A stretch of DNA of 38,939 nucleotides from Alphaproteobacteria bacterium (GCA_017383325.1 JAFNYG010000061.1:1-38939), one strand, 5' to 3'; positions 7,208 through 17,376 are shown, counted from the first letter of the stretch. The notes: a model not told the origin generated them from the sequence alone. Program-made: numbers and translations.

Positions 7208-7888
7208 TTACTTCACCAAAATTCGTGCATCATCGCGCATATCTATGACTGTGATATCACGGCTTAATATTTTATGATTATTATTCAATGTCACCAATGC
7301 CCCAATTGCCGCCACTGGATTTTTTTCTGGCAACATAACTGTTATTCCACCAAACGTATGCAGATTCCACCTGCGATTTTCTATCCATTCCAGACAGTCC
7401 AAGATTCCGACTAAATTATGTGCCGCCGTTGTAATTTCCGAAATATCATTTGGCACCGTCCCCCGAAATACCACATGCGCATCATCCCGAACCCCTGTTG
7501 GTCTGTTTACAACCGTCCCATCTGCAGACAACGGAAAGAAATTTTCACCATCTGTCCACAATGCCACCGCCGTATACAAAGACACCCGCACCGCCAAATT
7601 TCCATTTGGCAATCTGCGCACTGCCGACTGTTTAACCCCCGGCACATTACCAACCCGCGCATTCAGTGCCCCCAAATCAACAGAATACGAACGCGTTCCC
7701 GGCGCGACCCCCAATGCCGCCGCCAACCCCGACAAATCTTTATCATTTTTATCTGCCTTAATCGAAATATTCCGCACATGGGCCAGATTTCCCCGCCCCA
7801 TTGCAACCATAATAACACGCGTTGCAAAATACACCGCCAAAATCACGGCAACAACAAATGACAACCAAAACCACACAGATCTTTTCAT
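7208..7888 (-). CDS. ftsQ: Cell division protein FtsQ
   Basis: A 226-residue single-pass inner-membrane protein. After a short cytoplasmic MKRS the TM segment runs about 5-25 (WFWLSFVVAVILAVYF), followed by a POTRA-type region (about 40-110, containing VPGVKQSAVRRLPNGNLAV) and the beta domain. FtsQ links early FtsZ-ring proteins to FtsBL in the periplasm. Sequence conservation in this family is low, so the call rests on topology, length, the POTRA pattern and position between ftsK and ftsA. The ATG at 7888 is preferred over a start 9 codons upstream because a TATAAT box sits only 7 bases before it. ftsA-rpe begins 3 bases after the stop, so the two are co-transcribed. Confidence 0.85.
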   Translation of the reverse strand: MKRSVWFWLSFVVAVILAVYFATRVIMVAMGRGNLAHVRNISIKADKNDKDLSGLAAALGVAPGTRSYSVDLGALNARVGNVPGVKQSAVRRLPNGNLAVRVSLYTAVALWTDGENFFPLSADGTVVNRPTGVRDDAHVVFRGTVPNDISEITTAAHNLVGILDCLEWIENRRWNLHTFGGITVMLPEKNPVAAIGALVTLNNNHKILSRDITVIDMRDDARILVK

Positions 7889-7895
7889 AGGCCTA

Positions 7896-7924
7896 ATTAT
7901 ATCACAAACAAACACTTTTTCTAA
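7896..7924 (-). promoter_or_regulatory. Promoter of ftsQ, apparently leaderless
   Basis: TTAGAA (7919-7924), 17 bases, TATAAT (7896-7901) on the minus strand. Only 7 bases separate the -10 box from the ftsQ ATG, so transcription would start at or next to the start codon. Confidence 0.55.
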
Positions 7925-7968
7925 GACAAATCAGAATCCGTCCCAGATTATTTTTATTCCCGCCCAGA

Positions 7969-10245
7969 CTATAAAATATGTCGTTTATTATTTACATCTG
8001 GTGCCGACACAATACCATCTTGTTCCATACGTTCCATAAAGCCCGCAGCCTTGTTATATCCGATTTGCAAACGACGCTGGATATATGAAATGGTTGGTTT
8101 TTTATCACGAATCACACATTCCTTGGCGCGTTCATACAGGTCTGCTTCTTTATCACCTGATGCGTTTCCTGGGATTGCCCCTGGCAACCCTGAAACATCG
8201 CCACCACCACTGCCTTCGTCATCTGTCACACCGTCAACATATTCCGGCGTCCCCTGTGAACGCAAGAAATCACCAATCTTGGCCAATTCATCATCGGCAA
8301 TAAACGCGCCATGTATACGCACAGGCACGCGTCCTGCTTCACTAAACAACATATCACCACAGGCCAACAATTGTTCTGCACCACCTTCGCCCAGACACGT
8401 TACACTGTCGATACGGCTGCGCGCTTGGAATGACACACGCGTTGGGAAATTCGCCTTGATAACACCGGTAATTGTTGTTGCATCTGGTCTTTGCGTTGCC
8501 ATCACCAGGTGAATACCCGCCGCGCGCGCCTTTTGCGCGATACGCTGAACGCATGCCTCAACATCCTTGCGTGCCAGACTCATCAGGTCGGCCACCTCGT
8601 CAATAATAATAACGATATATGGAATATCCGACAAATCGATTTCCTGGGTTTCGAACAATAATTCACCTGTTTCTGGATCTGTCCCGACGGCGACTTGTTT
8701 TGTCATTTTTTCACCTGCTGCGCGTTTTTCAGCCGCCATTTCGTTATAGCTTTCGATATTACGCGCATTCAACAACTGCAACTGTTTATACCGTTCTTCC
8801 ATTTCACGCACCGCCCATTTCAGTGCATTCACCGCCGCCGCGGGGTCTAACTTCACAATCGGTGTAATCAGGTGCGGAATATCATCCCAGAACCCAAAGT
8901 CCACCCCCTTTGGATCAATAATCATTAATTTACATTTATCTGGCGTAAAGTGATACACAATTGACGTAATAATCGATTGCACAAACACCGACTTACCTGA
9001 CCCTGTACGTCCTGCGATTAACATATGCGGCATTTTTGCCAAATCAAAGTACATTGGATTTCCACCAATATTTACCCCCAACGCCAACGGAATTTTATAC
9101 TTTGTATCAACGAACAAATCATCTTCCATCAGGCTGCGATATCGCACGGTCTGTCGTGTCACATTTACCATTTCCACACCGATAAAGTTCGTGCGTGGGA
9201 TATGTGCAATACGAATATTTTCCGTTGCCATTGCGCGCGTCATATCCTTGACTGTTTTTGTAATATCTGCGATACGCATACCTGTATCTGGTTCGAATTC
9301 ATACAGCGTCACAATTGGCCCTGGTTTAATTCCCATAACCTTGCCAAACACACCATATTCTGCGAAATGCGTTTCCATATTTCGTGCGTTTTGTTTCAGT
9401 TCTGGTGTAACGGTGCACTTGCTAAAATTAGATCGTTCCAACAATCTGGGATCTGGCAAAGAATATTGTGAATTTGCCCGCACTTTCTTTGGTGTTGCGG
9501 CCGGTGCAACTGGTGCCGCGACGGCTGCGACTTTTTTTGCCCCCCGCCGCGCCAACAATCCGCGCTTTTGTTTTTCGGGCTTTTCTTGATTTAAATCTTC
9601 TTTTGTTTCTTCTTGGGCTTGCTCATCTGGTTGCGCATTTACATCGGCCACGCCCGTCAAATGGAATGCCGCCGCAATTGCGCGCATTGAACGCCACCCT
9701 AACTGTACTGCGCCACGCACATGCGCCCATTTTATATGCAGCAAACTGCCCCCCATCCATAAAAACGCCAACAAACATAAAATCCCGACCAACACAACCA
9801 AATTCCCAATCAGGGCACCCAAATCATTTGCCACAATTGCCCCAAATATTCCACCAAAGGTACCCATCGGCGCCAGCATTCCAAACGCCCCTGCCCCCAA
9901 ACATATCGCGATAAACCCGCGCAAGAAATTATATTCTGGCGCGCCATCACCACTCAGCGCAATCATCCGCATTCCACCCCAGCGCGCGACAGATAAAAAC
10001 AAGAACAATCCCGGTATCACGCCAATGGCATACCGCACCACCCCAACGACATTGCCCATCACAGACTGTTCCCCGAATGTACTGGCCACACCAACCCCCG
10101 CCAGGTACGGGTCATAAAACAGCAACGCAAACACAGCCCACAGCCCCAGCACACAAACCACGCACCCAAACATGCGTGCCAACAAACTTTTCAGCATCCC
10201 TGAAATACTATCTGGTAAAAACTTACTTGAATTCTTTCCTGCCAT
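7969..10245 (-). CDS. ftsK: DNA translocase FtsK
   Basis: A 758-residue septal DNA pump. The N-terminal ~190 residues hold about four TM segments, shorter than in long-linker FtsK proteins. A charged Lys/Glu/Ala linker covers about 195-265. The motor has Walker A AGRTGSGKS (411-419) and Walker B VIIIDEVADL (about 545-554). The C-terminal ~60 residues form the winged-helix gamma domain (ISYIQRRLQIGYNKAA) that reads KOPS sites and activates XerCD at dif. The gene ends with TAG at the normal family length, showing TAG is a true stop in this genome. It is the first gene of the leftward division block; ftsQ has its own promoter after it. No classical Shine-Dalgarno is obvious before the ATG. Confidence 0.95.
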   Translation of the reverse strand: MAGKNSSKFLPDSISGMLKSLLARMFGCVVCVLGLWAVFALLFYDPYLAGVGVASTFGEQSVMGNVVGVVRYAIGVIPGLFLFLSVARWGGMRMIALSGDGAPEYNFLRGFIAICLGAGAFGMLAPMGTFGGIFGAIVANDLGALIGNLVVLVGILCLLAFLWMGGSLLHIKWAHVRGAVQLGWRSMRAIAAAFHLTGVADVNAQPDEQAQEETKEDLNQEKPEKQKRGLLARRGAKKVAAVAAPVAPAATPKKVRANSQYSLPDPRLLERSNFSKCTVTPELKQNARNMETHFAEYGVFGKVMGIKPGPIVTLYEFEPDTGMRIADITKTVKDMTRAMATENIRIAHIPRTNFIGVEMVNVTRQTVRYRSLMEDDLFVDTKYKIPLALGVNIGGNPMYFDLAKMPHMLIAGRTGSGKSVFVQSIITSIVYHFTPDKCKLMIIDPKGVDFGFWDDIPHLITPIVKLDPAAAVNALKWAVREMEERYKQLQLLNARNIESYNEMAAEKRAAGEKMTKQVAVGTDPETGELLFETQEIDLSDIPYIVIIIDEVADLMSLARKDVEACVQRIAQKARAAGIHLVMATQRPDATTITGVIKANFPTRVSFQARSRIDSVTCLGEGGAEQLLACGDMLFSEAGRVPVRIHGAFIADDELAKIGDFLRSQGTPEYVDGVTDDEGSGGGDVSGLPGAIPGNASGDKEADLYERAKECVIRDKKPTISYIQRRLQIGYNKAAGFMERMEQDGIVSAPDVNNKRHIL

Positions 10246-10295
10246 ATCAAGCTATATTCTATCACAAAACAACCACAAACACAAATACCACCCAT

Positions 10296-10325
10296 AAAAA
10301 AATCCCCTTCCCGGGGATTTTTTTA
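10296..10325. terminator. Terminator after the 145-residue gene
   Basis: A-rich arm with TCCCC pairs with GGGGA and a seven-T tail, lying immediately after the stop of the leftward gene at 10323 and upstream of ftsK. Confidence 0.8.
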
Positions 10326-10760
10326 TCTTAATTTATCTGTTTTAACTGCGTATTTTTCCGGACTTACAAACGGGAAATACAAATCTTTTAATTTGTTACT
10401 TGCATTTTTATATTTCATTTGCTTTAACGAATTTAACAACGACTTTTGTGCTTCTTGTCTACGATAATCAGATTCGCTATACAAATCGGCCATATTCCAC
10501 ACAACATTTCTATAAATCAAGAAAACACTATTGTCATGTGACTTAGGCATAAATGGCGCTGGATCTACCTCCACTTCATCCTTAACACGCACATTGTAAT
10601 CTGCATATTTTTTTGGATTTTCTGCAACTTTGTTCACCTGTATCATCGCCTGAGCAATGCGCGTCTGTTCGACTTTATCCTTAGCGGCATCCAATCGCTT
10701 TTGCAAATACACAATTATTTCATCAAAGAACTTTTTCAGTGTTGCATCATAATCAATCAT
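10323..10760 (-). CDS. Uncharacterised 145-residue protein
   Basis: I do not recognise this protein. It begins MIDYDATLKKFFDEI, has no signal peptide or TM segment, and is rich in Lys, Asp and Tyr, predicted mostly helical and cytoplasmic. AGAGG lies 7 bases before the ATG and a TATAAT box on the minus strand is at 10789-10794, so it has the expression signals of a real gene. It is a single-gene unit between typA (divergent) and ftsK (same strand, beyond a terminator). Confidence 0.75.
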   Translation of the reverse strand: MIDYDATLKKFFDEIIVYLQKRLDAAKDKVEQTRIAQAMIQVNKVAENPKKYADYNVRVKDEVEVDPAPFMPKSHDNSVFLIYRNVVWNMADLYSESDYRRQEAQKSLLNSLKQMKYKNASNKLKDLYFPFVSPEKYAVKTDKLR

Positions 10761-11069
10761 AAATTAACCTCTTTTTTATCTTTAATTAATTATACCACAA
10801 AAAATCTTTTTTAAAAACAATATTATATTCTTTCATAGACTCATGCACATCCTGCACAATCATCCAACCCCAGAAATATTTCATAATTTCGCACCACCTA
10901 AATTAAACTTGTATACCCACATCATTTCGAACACACTTGTGATATATAACTCACACAACAAACATAGACAAACCCAGCAAAAACGTCAATATTTTGTATA
11001 AAAAAAGTTGAAAATTCATATTTTTAGTTATACCCTATACCCGATAAAACAAAAATAGGGTTTAAAATC
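10761..11069. other. Divergent promoter region before typA
   Basis: About 310 AT-rich bases between divergent genes. TATAAT on the minus strand at 10789-10794 serves the 145-residue gene. TTGAAA at 11008-11013 followed by TATACC at 11029-11034 (15-base gap) is a weak candidate for typA, which has TAGGG before its ATG. No RNA gene or reading frame is convincing between them. Confidence 0.5.
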
Positions 11070-12902
11070 ATGAAAATTCGCAACATTGCAATTATTGCGC
11101 ACGTTGACCACGGCAAAACAACATTGGTCGACAACATGCTGAAACAGGCCGGCACATTCCGCGAAAACGAACGCGTTGACGAACGCGTCATGGACAGCGG
11201 CGACATCGAACGCGAACGCGGCATTACCATTTCTGCCAAGCCTACATCAATTCAGTGGGGCGAATACAAAATCAATATTGTTGACACACCGGGCCACGCG
11301 GACTTTGGCGGCGAAGTTGAACGTATTTTATCCATGGTTGATGGTGTTGTCCTGTTGGTTGACAGCGCCGAAGGTCCCCTGCCCCAGACCAAATTTGTAT
11401 TATCCAAGGCATTAAAGCTGGGGCTGCGTCCAATCGTATGTATTAACAAGGTTGATCGTAACGACGCCCGTCCAGACGAAGTCTTATCCGAAACATTTGA
11501 CCTGTTTGATAAACTGGGTGCAACGGATTCGCAATTGGATTTCCCATACCTGTATTCTGTTGGTCGTGACGGCTGGGCAGTGCGCGATTTAAATGACGAA
11601 CGCAAAGATTTGACCCCATTATTCCAATTAATTGTTGATCATGTCCCGGCCCCAGACTGCAACGGCAGCCGCTGCCAACTGAACGCACCATTTACAATGT
11701 TGGCCACCACGTTAGAGGCTGACCCATACGTCGGTCGTATTCTGACCGGAAAAATTGAATCTGGCACCGTTCGTGTTGGTCAATCGGTCAAGGCAATTAA
11801 TCGCAATGGCGAATTTATTGAAAATGCTAAGATTACAAAAATCATTGAACATCGTGGTATTGAAAAGATTTCCCGCGACACTGCATCTGCGGGTGACATT
11901 GTCGTCGTCGCCGGTTTTTCCAAGGCAACCGTGGCAGACACCCTGTGCGATCCATCGGTCACCGAACCAATTCCAGCCATGCCAATTGATCCACCAACCC
12001 TGACGATGACATTTTTTGTAAATACGTCCCCTTTGGCGGGTAAATCTGGTAAAAAATTAACATCACGCATGATTGGCGAAAGATTGTTCAAAGAAGCCGA
12101 AACAAACATCGCCCTAAAAGTCGAACAAAGCGAAAACAACGAAGCATTCGAAGTTTCCGGTCGTGGCGAATTACAATTGGGTATTTTAATTGAAACAATG
12201 CGTCGCGAAGGGTTTGAGTTATCTGTATCGCGCCCACGCGTTGTAATGCAAACAAACGAAAACGGCGAAAAATTAGAACCAATCGAAGATGTTGTAATCG
12301 ACGTTGACGATGAATTTTCTGGCGTCGTCATTGAAAAAATGACCAAGCGCAAGGCAACAATTACCGAAATGCGTGCATCGGGCGCTGGCAAAACACGCAT
12401 TGTGTTTTCTGCCCCATCACGTGGCTTGATTGGATATCTGTCTGAATTCCGCACAGACACACGTGGCACCGGTATTATGAACCGCGTATTTGATAAATAC
12501 GACGTGTATCGTGGCGCAATTCAGCAATATCGCCCTGGCGTTTTGGTATCAATGGAAAAAGGCAGCGCCGCCACATACGCATTATTTAACCTGCAACCAC
12601 GTGGCACACTGTTCATCGACCCACAAACCGAAGTATATTCAGGTATGATTATTGGCGAACACAGCAAAGAAAACGACCTGGAAGTAAATCCGATAAAGGG
12701 CAAAGAATTAACAAACATGCGTTCGGTCACAGCGGATGAAAAATTATTCTTGGCACCACCACGCCGCATTTCATTAGAAGAAGCCCTGTCCTATATCCTG
12801 GACGACGAATTGGTTGAAATTACCCCTGATACGATTCGCCTGCGCAAAAAGGAACTGGACAGCAACACCCGCAAAAAATTAAAGAAACATACCGAAGAAT
12901 AA
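11070..12902 (+). CDS. typA: Ribosome-associated GTPase TypA/BipA
   Basis: A 610-residue translational GTPase acting in ribosome assembly and stress adaptation. The G domain shows AHVDHGKTT (10-18), RGITI (about 50-54), [11 protein letters not shown] and NKVDR. EF-G-like domains follow, and the C-terminus has the TypA-specific region including [18 protein letters not shown] and a Lys/Arg-rich tail. Length is typical. The start ATG is at 11070 with TAGGG about 10 bases upstream. A bidirectional terminator immediately follows the stop, separating it from a convergent pair of secreted-protein genes. Confidence 0.97.
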   Translation: MKIRNIAIIAHVDHGKTTLVDNMLKQAGTFRENERVDERVMDSGDIERERGITISAKPTSIQWGEYKINIVDTPGHADFGGEVERILSMVDGVVLLVDSAEGPLPQTKFVLSKALKLGLRPIVCINKVDRNDARPDEVLSETFDLFDKLGATDSQLDFPYLYSVGRDGWAVRDLNDERKDLTPLFQLIVDHVPAPDCNGSRCQLNAPFTMLATTLEADPYVGRILTGKIESGTVRVGQSVKAINRNGEFIENAKITKIIEHRGIEKISRDTASAGDIVVVAGFSKATVADTLCDPSVTEPIPAMPIDPPTLTMTFFVNTSPLAGKSGKKLTSRMIGERLFKEAETNIALKVEQSENNEAFEVSGRGELQLGILIETMRREGFELSVSRPRVVMQTNENGEKLEPIEDVVIDVDDEFSGVVIEKMTKRKATITEMRASGAGKTRIVFSAPSRGLIGYLSEFRTDTRGTGIMNRVFDKYDVYRGAIQQYRPGVLVSMEKGSAATYALFNLQPRGTLFIDPQTEVYSGMIIGEHSKENDLEVNPIKGKELTNMRSVTADEKLFLAPPRRISLEEALSYILDDELVEITPDTIRLRKKELDSNTRKKLKKHTEE

Positions 12903-12928
12903 AAAAATCCCCATTTCGGGGATTTTTT
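12903..12928. terminator. Bidirectional terminator after typA
   Basis: AAAAATCCCC pairs with GGGGATTTTT around ATTTC, shared by the convergent typA and the 93-residue secreted gene, whose stop is at 12927. Confidence 0.85.
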
Positions 12929-13208
12929 AGTCACAAAAATTTGTATCAACCTCATAATTACCGGCCCCAGTTGCATCACTAAATGTGGTTCCGGCCGGAA
13001 TATAGCAACTGGTTTTATCGCCCGTATTTTTATCTGCTGATGTACCATAAATACCTGCCAGATCTGATTTCGGACATTGCACACAGTTTCCATTTTCTAA
13101 ATAATAGCCTGGCTTACATGACACATATATCGGCGCATTAGCGGTACATTCTGCATATAAAGCACCACAATTCATACACATAACCAGTATAAAAAAAATC
13201 TTTTTCAT
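12927..13208 (-). CDS. Small secreted Cys-rich protein
   Basis: 93 residues. MKKIFFILVMCMNCGALYA is a signal peptide with a likely cleavage after ALYA. The mature part has a compact motif CKPGYYLENGNCVQCP, resembling short EGF- or TNFR-like disulfide modules seen in exported proteins, and a C-terminal Cys. Function is unknown. The start is 2 bases after the stop of the preceding 140-residue gene, so both form one transcription unit from the promoter at 13657-13685. Disulfide formation in the periplasm or outside the cell is inferred from composition. Confidence 0.75.
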   Translation of the reverse strand: MKKIFFILVMCMNCGALYAECTANAPIYVSCKPGYYLENGNCVQCPKSDLAGIYGTSADKNTGDKTSCYIPAGTTFSDATGAGNYEVDTNFCD

Positions 13209-13210
13209 CC

Positions 13211-13633
13211 CTAGCCCCCTACATTTACCGAACTATCCTGACATGGACAAAAACATTGCGTCAACACCCCCGGCGACGTAACACTTTCGGCCAGACCTGG
13301 TGCACCATAGCAATCTACTTCTGTTTTTGACGTATAATTGCATGTTCCATATGTCGTCTGCGTATACCCGATTGCGGTTGTCCCAGACGTGCTGCTACGT
13401 TCACACCTTTGGTTCAGCGAACTATATGTCCAGCCTGTCGGACATTTATATTCTGTCCTTTTGGTCCCATTGGGACAACAACAATACTTACCCAAATTAC
13501 AATTTATCCGTTCTTTGCACTGGTCCAGCGTCAGACAAATCAGTACTGGCTCAATCGGTTCAAGCTCAATCGCCAACGCCCCACCAGACATCATTCCGCA
13601 TCCTAAAAAAGCTAAAACAAAAAGTTTTTTCAT
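13211..13633 (-). CDS. Secreted Cys-rich protein
   Basis: 140 residues. MKKLFVLAFLGCGMMSGGALA is a signal peptide; the mature protein starts near IELEPIEP. Fourteen or so Cys residues include CNLGKYCCCPNG and CFCPCQD, so several disulfides or metal binding are likely. No known family is recognised. It ends with TAG and is followed after 2 bases by the 93-residue secreted gene. GGGGG lies about 6 bases before the ATG. Confidence 0.75.
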   Translation of the reverse strand: MKKLFVLAFLGCGMMSGGALAIELEPIEPVLICLTLDQCKERINCNLGKYCCCPNGTKRTEYKCPTGWTYSSLNQRCERSSTSGTTAIGYTQTTYGTCNYTSKTEVDCYGAPGLAESVTSPGVLTQCFCPCQDSSVNVGG

Positions 13634-13656
13634 ATTTCATCCCCCAATAACAAACA

Positions 13657-13685
13657 AATATATATATAAAACAAACAATTGTAAA
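13657..13685 (-). promoter_or_regulatory. Promoter of the two small Cys-rich genes
   Basis: TTTACA (13680-13685), 17 bases, TATATT (13657-13662) on the minus strand, about 23 bases before the ATG at 13633. Confidence 0.6.
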
Positions 13686-13703
13686 ATCTTTTTAAAAAAA
13701 TAA

Positions 13704-13727
13704 CAAGCCCACCACATGGCGGGCTTG
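13704..13727 (-). terminator. Terminator of the 746-residue gene
   Basis: CAAGCCC (13704-13710) pairs with GGGCTTG (13721-13727), followed on the minus strand by a T-rich tail. It separates the large gene from the small Cys-rich pair. Confidence 0.75.
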
Positions 13728-13734
13728 CTATTCT

Positions 13735-15975
13735 TTATTTTTCTGTATCATTCATGCTGTTCCATTGTGTTTTTAACCATGAACGAATGGCAACATTTTT
13801 TTCATTTTTTTCATCATTTTCATTATTTTCATTATTTTCATTATTTTCACCAGAATCAAGACCGATTGCTTCCTCCAAACAGTATTCACGCAGTGCCGCC
13901 GAATCAAAGTTTGACGTATCGCCATACAGTGTGCCGTTTCCAGCCGCTTCCCTAACCGCGTTCATTTTTGCCTGGCTTACCCCTGTACCGTTCAGGATTT
14001 CATTCAACGTCACAATATTACGACATGTATTTGTTGTGTAATCCTGGGTATTCAAACATGTCGCAGAATCAGCCTTGTCGATAACAGCCTTGAACTGTGC
14101 CATCGATGGGTTACAAACCATTTCTTCATAACACGACGGAACATTTGCCACCTGGGAACAGTATGTACGTATACGCGATGCTGTCCACACAGAACTATTA
14201 CCCGGCCCATGCGAATCCAGTTGCGCTTCATAACATTCATACAGTTCACTGATACATGCATTAAAGTTTGTTCCTGCTTGAACCGCAGCGGCCAATATAC
14301 CTTCTGTTTCTTCCTGTTCAAATTCCAGACGTTTCTGTTGCAATGCCTGCTGGGCGGCAACTTTCTGATATCCAATATTCTGGGCAGTTGTGCGCAATTG
14401 TTCACCATATGCATCACAATCCGCATTTGCATCCAACGCGTACTTTTGCATAATACTGCGACGCGCATCCGCAACCGGTCCACGCAAATTAGAATACGGA
14501 TCCCCCGACGCCGTCGTATATCCAAAACATGTCGCAGAATTTGATGCCGAATATCCACTGTTTGCATTCACAAAGTTCAGTTCATACGTACCAGTATTAT
14601 TCACAGTAATATGACTATTATAATTATACGGACATTGTGACGCACCATTTGAACATTTTGCCCCAGACGGTGGCGTTCCACAGGCCTCGTAAATACCGTT
14701 AAAGCACGAATCCAACACACGGGCACAAACATTATTATGTGCATATTCAAACAATTCATATCCCCATGTTTCTGCCAGACTGTCGGTTAAACTATCAGAA
14801 TTCGACAACGCCCCATCAATACCGGCCAAACCACTAACCACCGACGATAAATTATCAAATGCCGACGTTAAACTATCATTATCATCACTCAAGATAGTAA
14901 TCGTCTGCTCTTTGGCATCCGCCCATGCCTGCAGCGAAGCCAAAATATCAGAACTGTTTCCATCCAGATTTGTCACCTCAAACCCGAAATCATTCCCTGC
15001 CTCAGAACAATATGCCGGCTTTGCGCACGACGACGCACGTCCACCACCACTGCCATAGAACCCATGTTCATAGCACCAATCTATTGCCTCTTCCGATGAC
15101 ACCCCATAACGATTTGTCACATCCTGCCACGAAACGCAATTCATAACTTTTTCTGCATCCGTTAACTGAAAGGCCCCCGAAACATCCTTGCCTTTATTTG
15201 CAATTAACAACGCCAATTCACCAGAAACTTTAATCAGCTCCTCATTTGCTGTCTCTAATGCGGTTTCCGCCTCTGCAAACGCCCTTACACGCCCTGCACA
15301 TGCACACCTGCGTTGTGCAGTATTACGTGCAGTACAAATTTCATCCATACATGTATAATAAGATTCCAGACAATTATTAAATGCATCTGACGAAATCAAC
15401 CCAGTTGTAGAATCAATAATATTCGAATAATTACCTGTATACAACTTGCTGGACAAATAAGAATATGTCGGCGTTGCCGCGGACATCTTTGACCCACGAA
15501 TTGCACTGCCCTGCAGGGACACACGCGAATTATTAACCGCATCTGTTGTTGCTGTACGCGCCCGAACCGCACGTTGTGCATTTGCATTTGCGCGCGACGT
15601 CACCGCATTTTGACGCGACACAACATTACGTGTTGCCTGTCCGCGGGCATTTGCACGTGATGTGACGGCACGCGACTGAACTGTACTGCGCGACGCAGTT
15701 GCACGCGACATATCTGCCCCGCCTGCGACCGTGGTCCGCGCAACAGTTGCACGTGACGGATTTAAATTCGCACGTGGATTTGCACGCCCAGACGCACGTG
15801 CATTCGCCCCCCCACGCCCAACATTCATCTGGGCCACCTGATCAATTGGTGCAATTGGATCTGCGAACACGGCGCGAATTGACAACATTGTCGAACACAC
15901 AAAAAACGCACCTGCCAACAAAAACACCGTACCAACAGCATTCTTAACAGAATTCGCAAACTTTTGACTTCTCAT
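13735..15975 (-). CDS. Large secreted Cys-rich protein with low-complexity ends
   Basis: 746 residues, function unknown. A long signal peptide ends near VFA-DP (about residue 39). Residues 50-150 are low complexity with degenerate SRA/SRAN/NAR-type repeats rich in Arg, Ala, Ser and Thr. The body has paired Cys patterns such as CLESYYTCMDEIC and CISELYECYE, a coiled-coil-like Ala/Glu stretch (AFAEAETALETANEEL) and another (VAAQQALQQKRLEFEQEE). The C-terminus carries an Asn/Glu tract (ENNENNENNEN) from a 9-bp tandem DNA repeat. It looks like an exported structural or surface protein. It has its own promoter (16063-16091) and terminator; AAGGAGAG precedes the ATG. Confidence 0.8.
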   Translation of the reverse strand: MRSQKFANSVKNAVGTVFLLAGAFFVCSTMLSIRAVFADPIAPIDQVAQMNVGRGGANARASGRANPRANLNPSRATVARTTVAGGADMSRATASRSTVQSRAVTSRANARGQATRNVVSRQNAVTSRANANAQRAVRARTATTDAVNNSRVSLQGSAIRGSKMSAATPTYSYLSSKLYTGNYSNIIDSTTGLISSDAFNNCLESYYTCMDEICTARNTAQRRCACAGRVRAFAEAETALETANEELIKVSGELALLIANKGKDVSGAFQLTDAEKVMNCVSWQDVTNRYGVSSEEAIDWCYEHGFYGSGGGRASSCAKPAYCSEAGNDFGFEVTNLDGNSSDILASLQAWADAKEQTITILSDDNDSLTSAFDNLSSVVSGLAGIDGALSNSDSLTDSLAETWGYELFEYAHNNVCARVLDSCFNGIYEACGTPPSGAKCSNGASQCPYNYNSHITVNNTGTYELNFVNANSGYSASNSATCFGYTTASGDPYSNLRGPVADARRSIMQKYALDANADCDAYGEQLRTTAQNIGYQKVAAQQALQQKRLEFEQEETEGILAAAVQAGTNFNACISELYECYEAQLDSHGPGNSSVWTASRIRTYCSQVANVPSCYEEMVCNPSMAQFKAVIDKADSATCLNTQDYTTNTCRNIVTLNEILNGTGVSQAKMNAVREAAGNGTLYGDTSNFDSAALREYCLEEAIGLDSGENNENNENNENDEKNEKNVAIRSWLKTQWNSMNDTEK
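13803..13847. repeat. 9-bp tandem repeat in the 746-residue gene
   Basis: CATTATTTT occurs three times in perfect tandem (13821-13847), preceded by two imperfect units (13803-13820). It encodes the Asn/Glu tract near the C-terminus. Units are a multiple of three, so copy-number change would keep the frame. Confidence 0.85.
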
Positions 15976-16062
15976 AAAAAACTCTCCTTGTGCTCTGGAA
16001 CCCCCAGAAACCCAACCTTTCTATAAACAAACACCACGCACAATGCATGTATGTTCAGCATG

Positions 16063-16091
16063 ATTATATCAATTTTTTCAAGTCCTGTAAA
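16063..16091 (-). promoter_or_regulatory. Promoter of the 746-residue secreted gene
   Basis: TTTACA (16086-16091), 17 bases, TATAAT (16063-16068) on the minus strand. The leader to the ATG at 15975 is about 80 bases. Confidence 0.65.
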
Positions 16092-16149
16092 CAACAAATA
16101 CTGTATACCACGCCACCGTGCACAAACCCAAACCTGCGTTTTTTTTAAA

Positions 16150-17280
16150 TCAGAACCATCCCTTTTTATCGGATTTCATCCCCGCAAATTCACCCAGCAA
16201 TTTTTTTTGCTTATCCGTCAGCTTGGTTGGAATTTTAATTGCGACATCTATATACAAATCGCCAAATGTCCCGCTGCGCCGTGTTGATGGCATACCATGC
16301 CCACGCACACGCAGCTTTTCCCCAACTTGGGTACCGGCTGGAACCTTGACCGATAATTTTTTATCATCGATTGTTTCAACCTCTATCTCGCCCCCCAGCG
16401 CCAACGTAGTAAACGGCACATCCATTCGCACAATCAAATCATTACCATTGCGTTCAAAGCGTTTATCTGGTCGCACCCGAACATCTAAATAGAAATCACC
16501 CGCTGGCGCACCATTTGCCCCTGCTTCGCCCTGTCCCGCCAGGCGCAACCGTGCCCCATCTTCGATTCCGGCAGGAATCTTAACCTCTAACGTGCGCTGT
16601 TTATGCAAAACCCCTGCCCCGCCACAATCGGAACACTTCTTGTCAATTTTACGCCCCAGGCCATTACATTCTGGACACGGGGCCTCCATCGCAAAGAACC
16701 CTTGGCGTGTTTGAATAAATCCACTGCCCCCACATCGCGGACACGCCGGCGCTGGTTTACCATCTGCGGTGCCATGTCCATGACATTTTTCACATTCTAC
16801 ATTACTGGAAAATTTAACAGTATGCGTTTTTCCAAAATACGCATCTCGCAAATCAATAACCACTTCGTCCAGTAAATCACGTCCACCGCGCTGTGGCGCA
16901 CCCCGTTGCGGTCCACCACCAAAATCCCCGAAACCAAATCCACGCATAGCCTCGCGCAGGATATCCTCCATCCCTGCGCCACCACCCATATTAAAATGGA
17001 ACGCCCCGTTTCCAAATGGATTTCCGCCACCAAACCCAGCGCCTGCCCCATTACCATTTGCAAATGCCGCATCACCAAATCGGTCATACGCCGCGCGCTT
17101 TTGCGGATCTTTTAAAATATCGAACGCATTATTAACTTCTTTGAACTTTTCTTCTGCGTCTTTGTTATCTGGATTTCTGTCTGGATGATACTTCATCACC
17201 AGTTTATGATATGCCTTTTTAATATCTGCATCTGATGCATCACGGGCAACGCCCAAAACTTCGTACGGGTTTTTATTCAT
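16150..17280 (-). CDS. dnaJ: Chaperone DnaJ (Hsp40)
   Basis: 376 residues. The J domain carries HPD in KYHPDRNPD near residues 31-39; a Gly/Phe-rich region follows (about 75-125). Four zinc-binding repeats are present: [32 protein letters not shown]. Two C-terminal substrate-binding domains follow. DnaJ delivers substrates to DnaK and stimulates its ATPase. dnaK is not next to it, unlike the common dnaKJ arrangement. The ATG is preceded by an AT-rich stretch with no clear Shine-Dalgarno; no heat-shock element was recognised. It is divergent from parE. Confidence 0.97.
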   Translation of the reverse strand: MNKNPYEVLGVARDASDADIKKAYHKLVMKYHPDRNPDNKDAEEKFKEVNNAFDILKDPQKRAAYDRFGDAAFANGNGAGAGFGGGNPFGNGAFHFNMGGGAGMEDILREAMRGFGFGDFGGGPQRGAPQRGGRDLLDEVVIDLRDAYFGKTHTVKFSSNVECEKCHGHGTADGKPAPACPRCGGSGFIQTRQGFFAMEAPCPECNGLGRKIDKKCSDCGGAGVLHKQRTLEVKIPAGIEDGARLRLAGQGEAGANGAPAGDFYLDVRVRPDKRFERNGNDLIVRMDVPFTTLALGGEIEVETIDDKKLSVKVPAGTQVGEKLRVRGHGMPSTRRSGTFGDLYIDVAIKIPTKLTDKQKKLLGEFAGMKSDKKGWF

Positions 17281-17376
17281 TTTATATGTCCATATAATTA
17301 ATTCGTTATCAAATATATAGAACCGCCCCGCAAAAAATCAACCCCCAATATTGGTTTAGGCAGAAATTCTTTAGAC

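Noticed and set aside
14052..14567. 171-residue minus-strand frame inside the large secreted gene
   Set aside because: It is in another frame of a well-supported gene and has Arg/His/Val-rich shadow composition.
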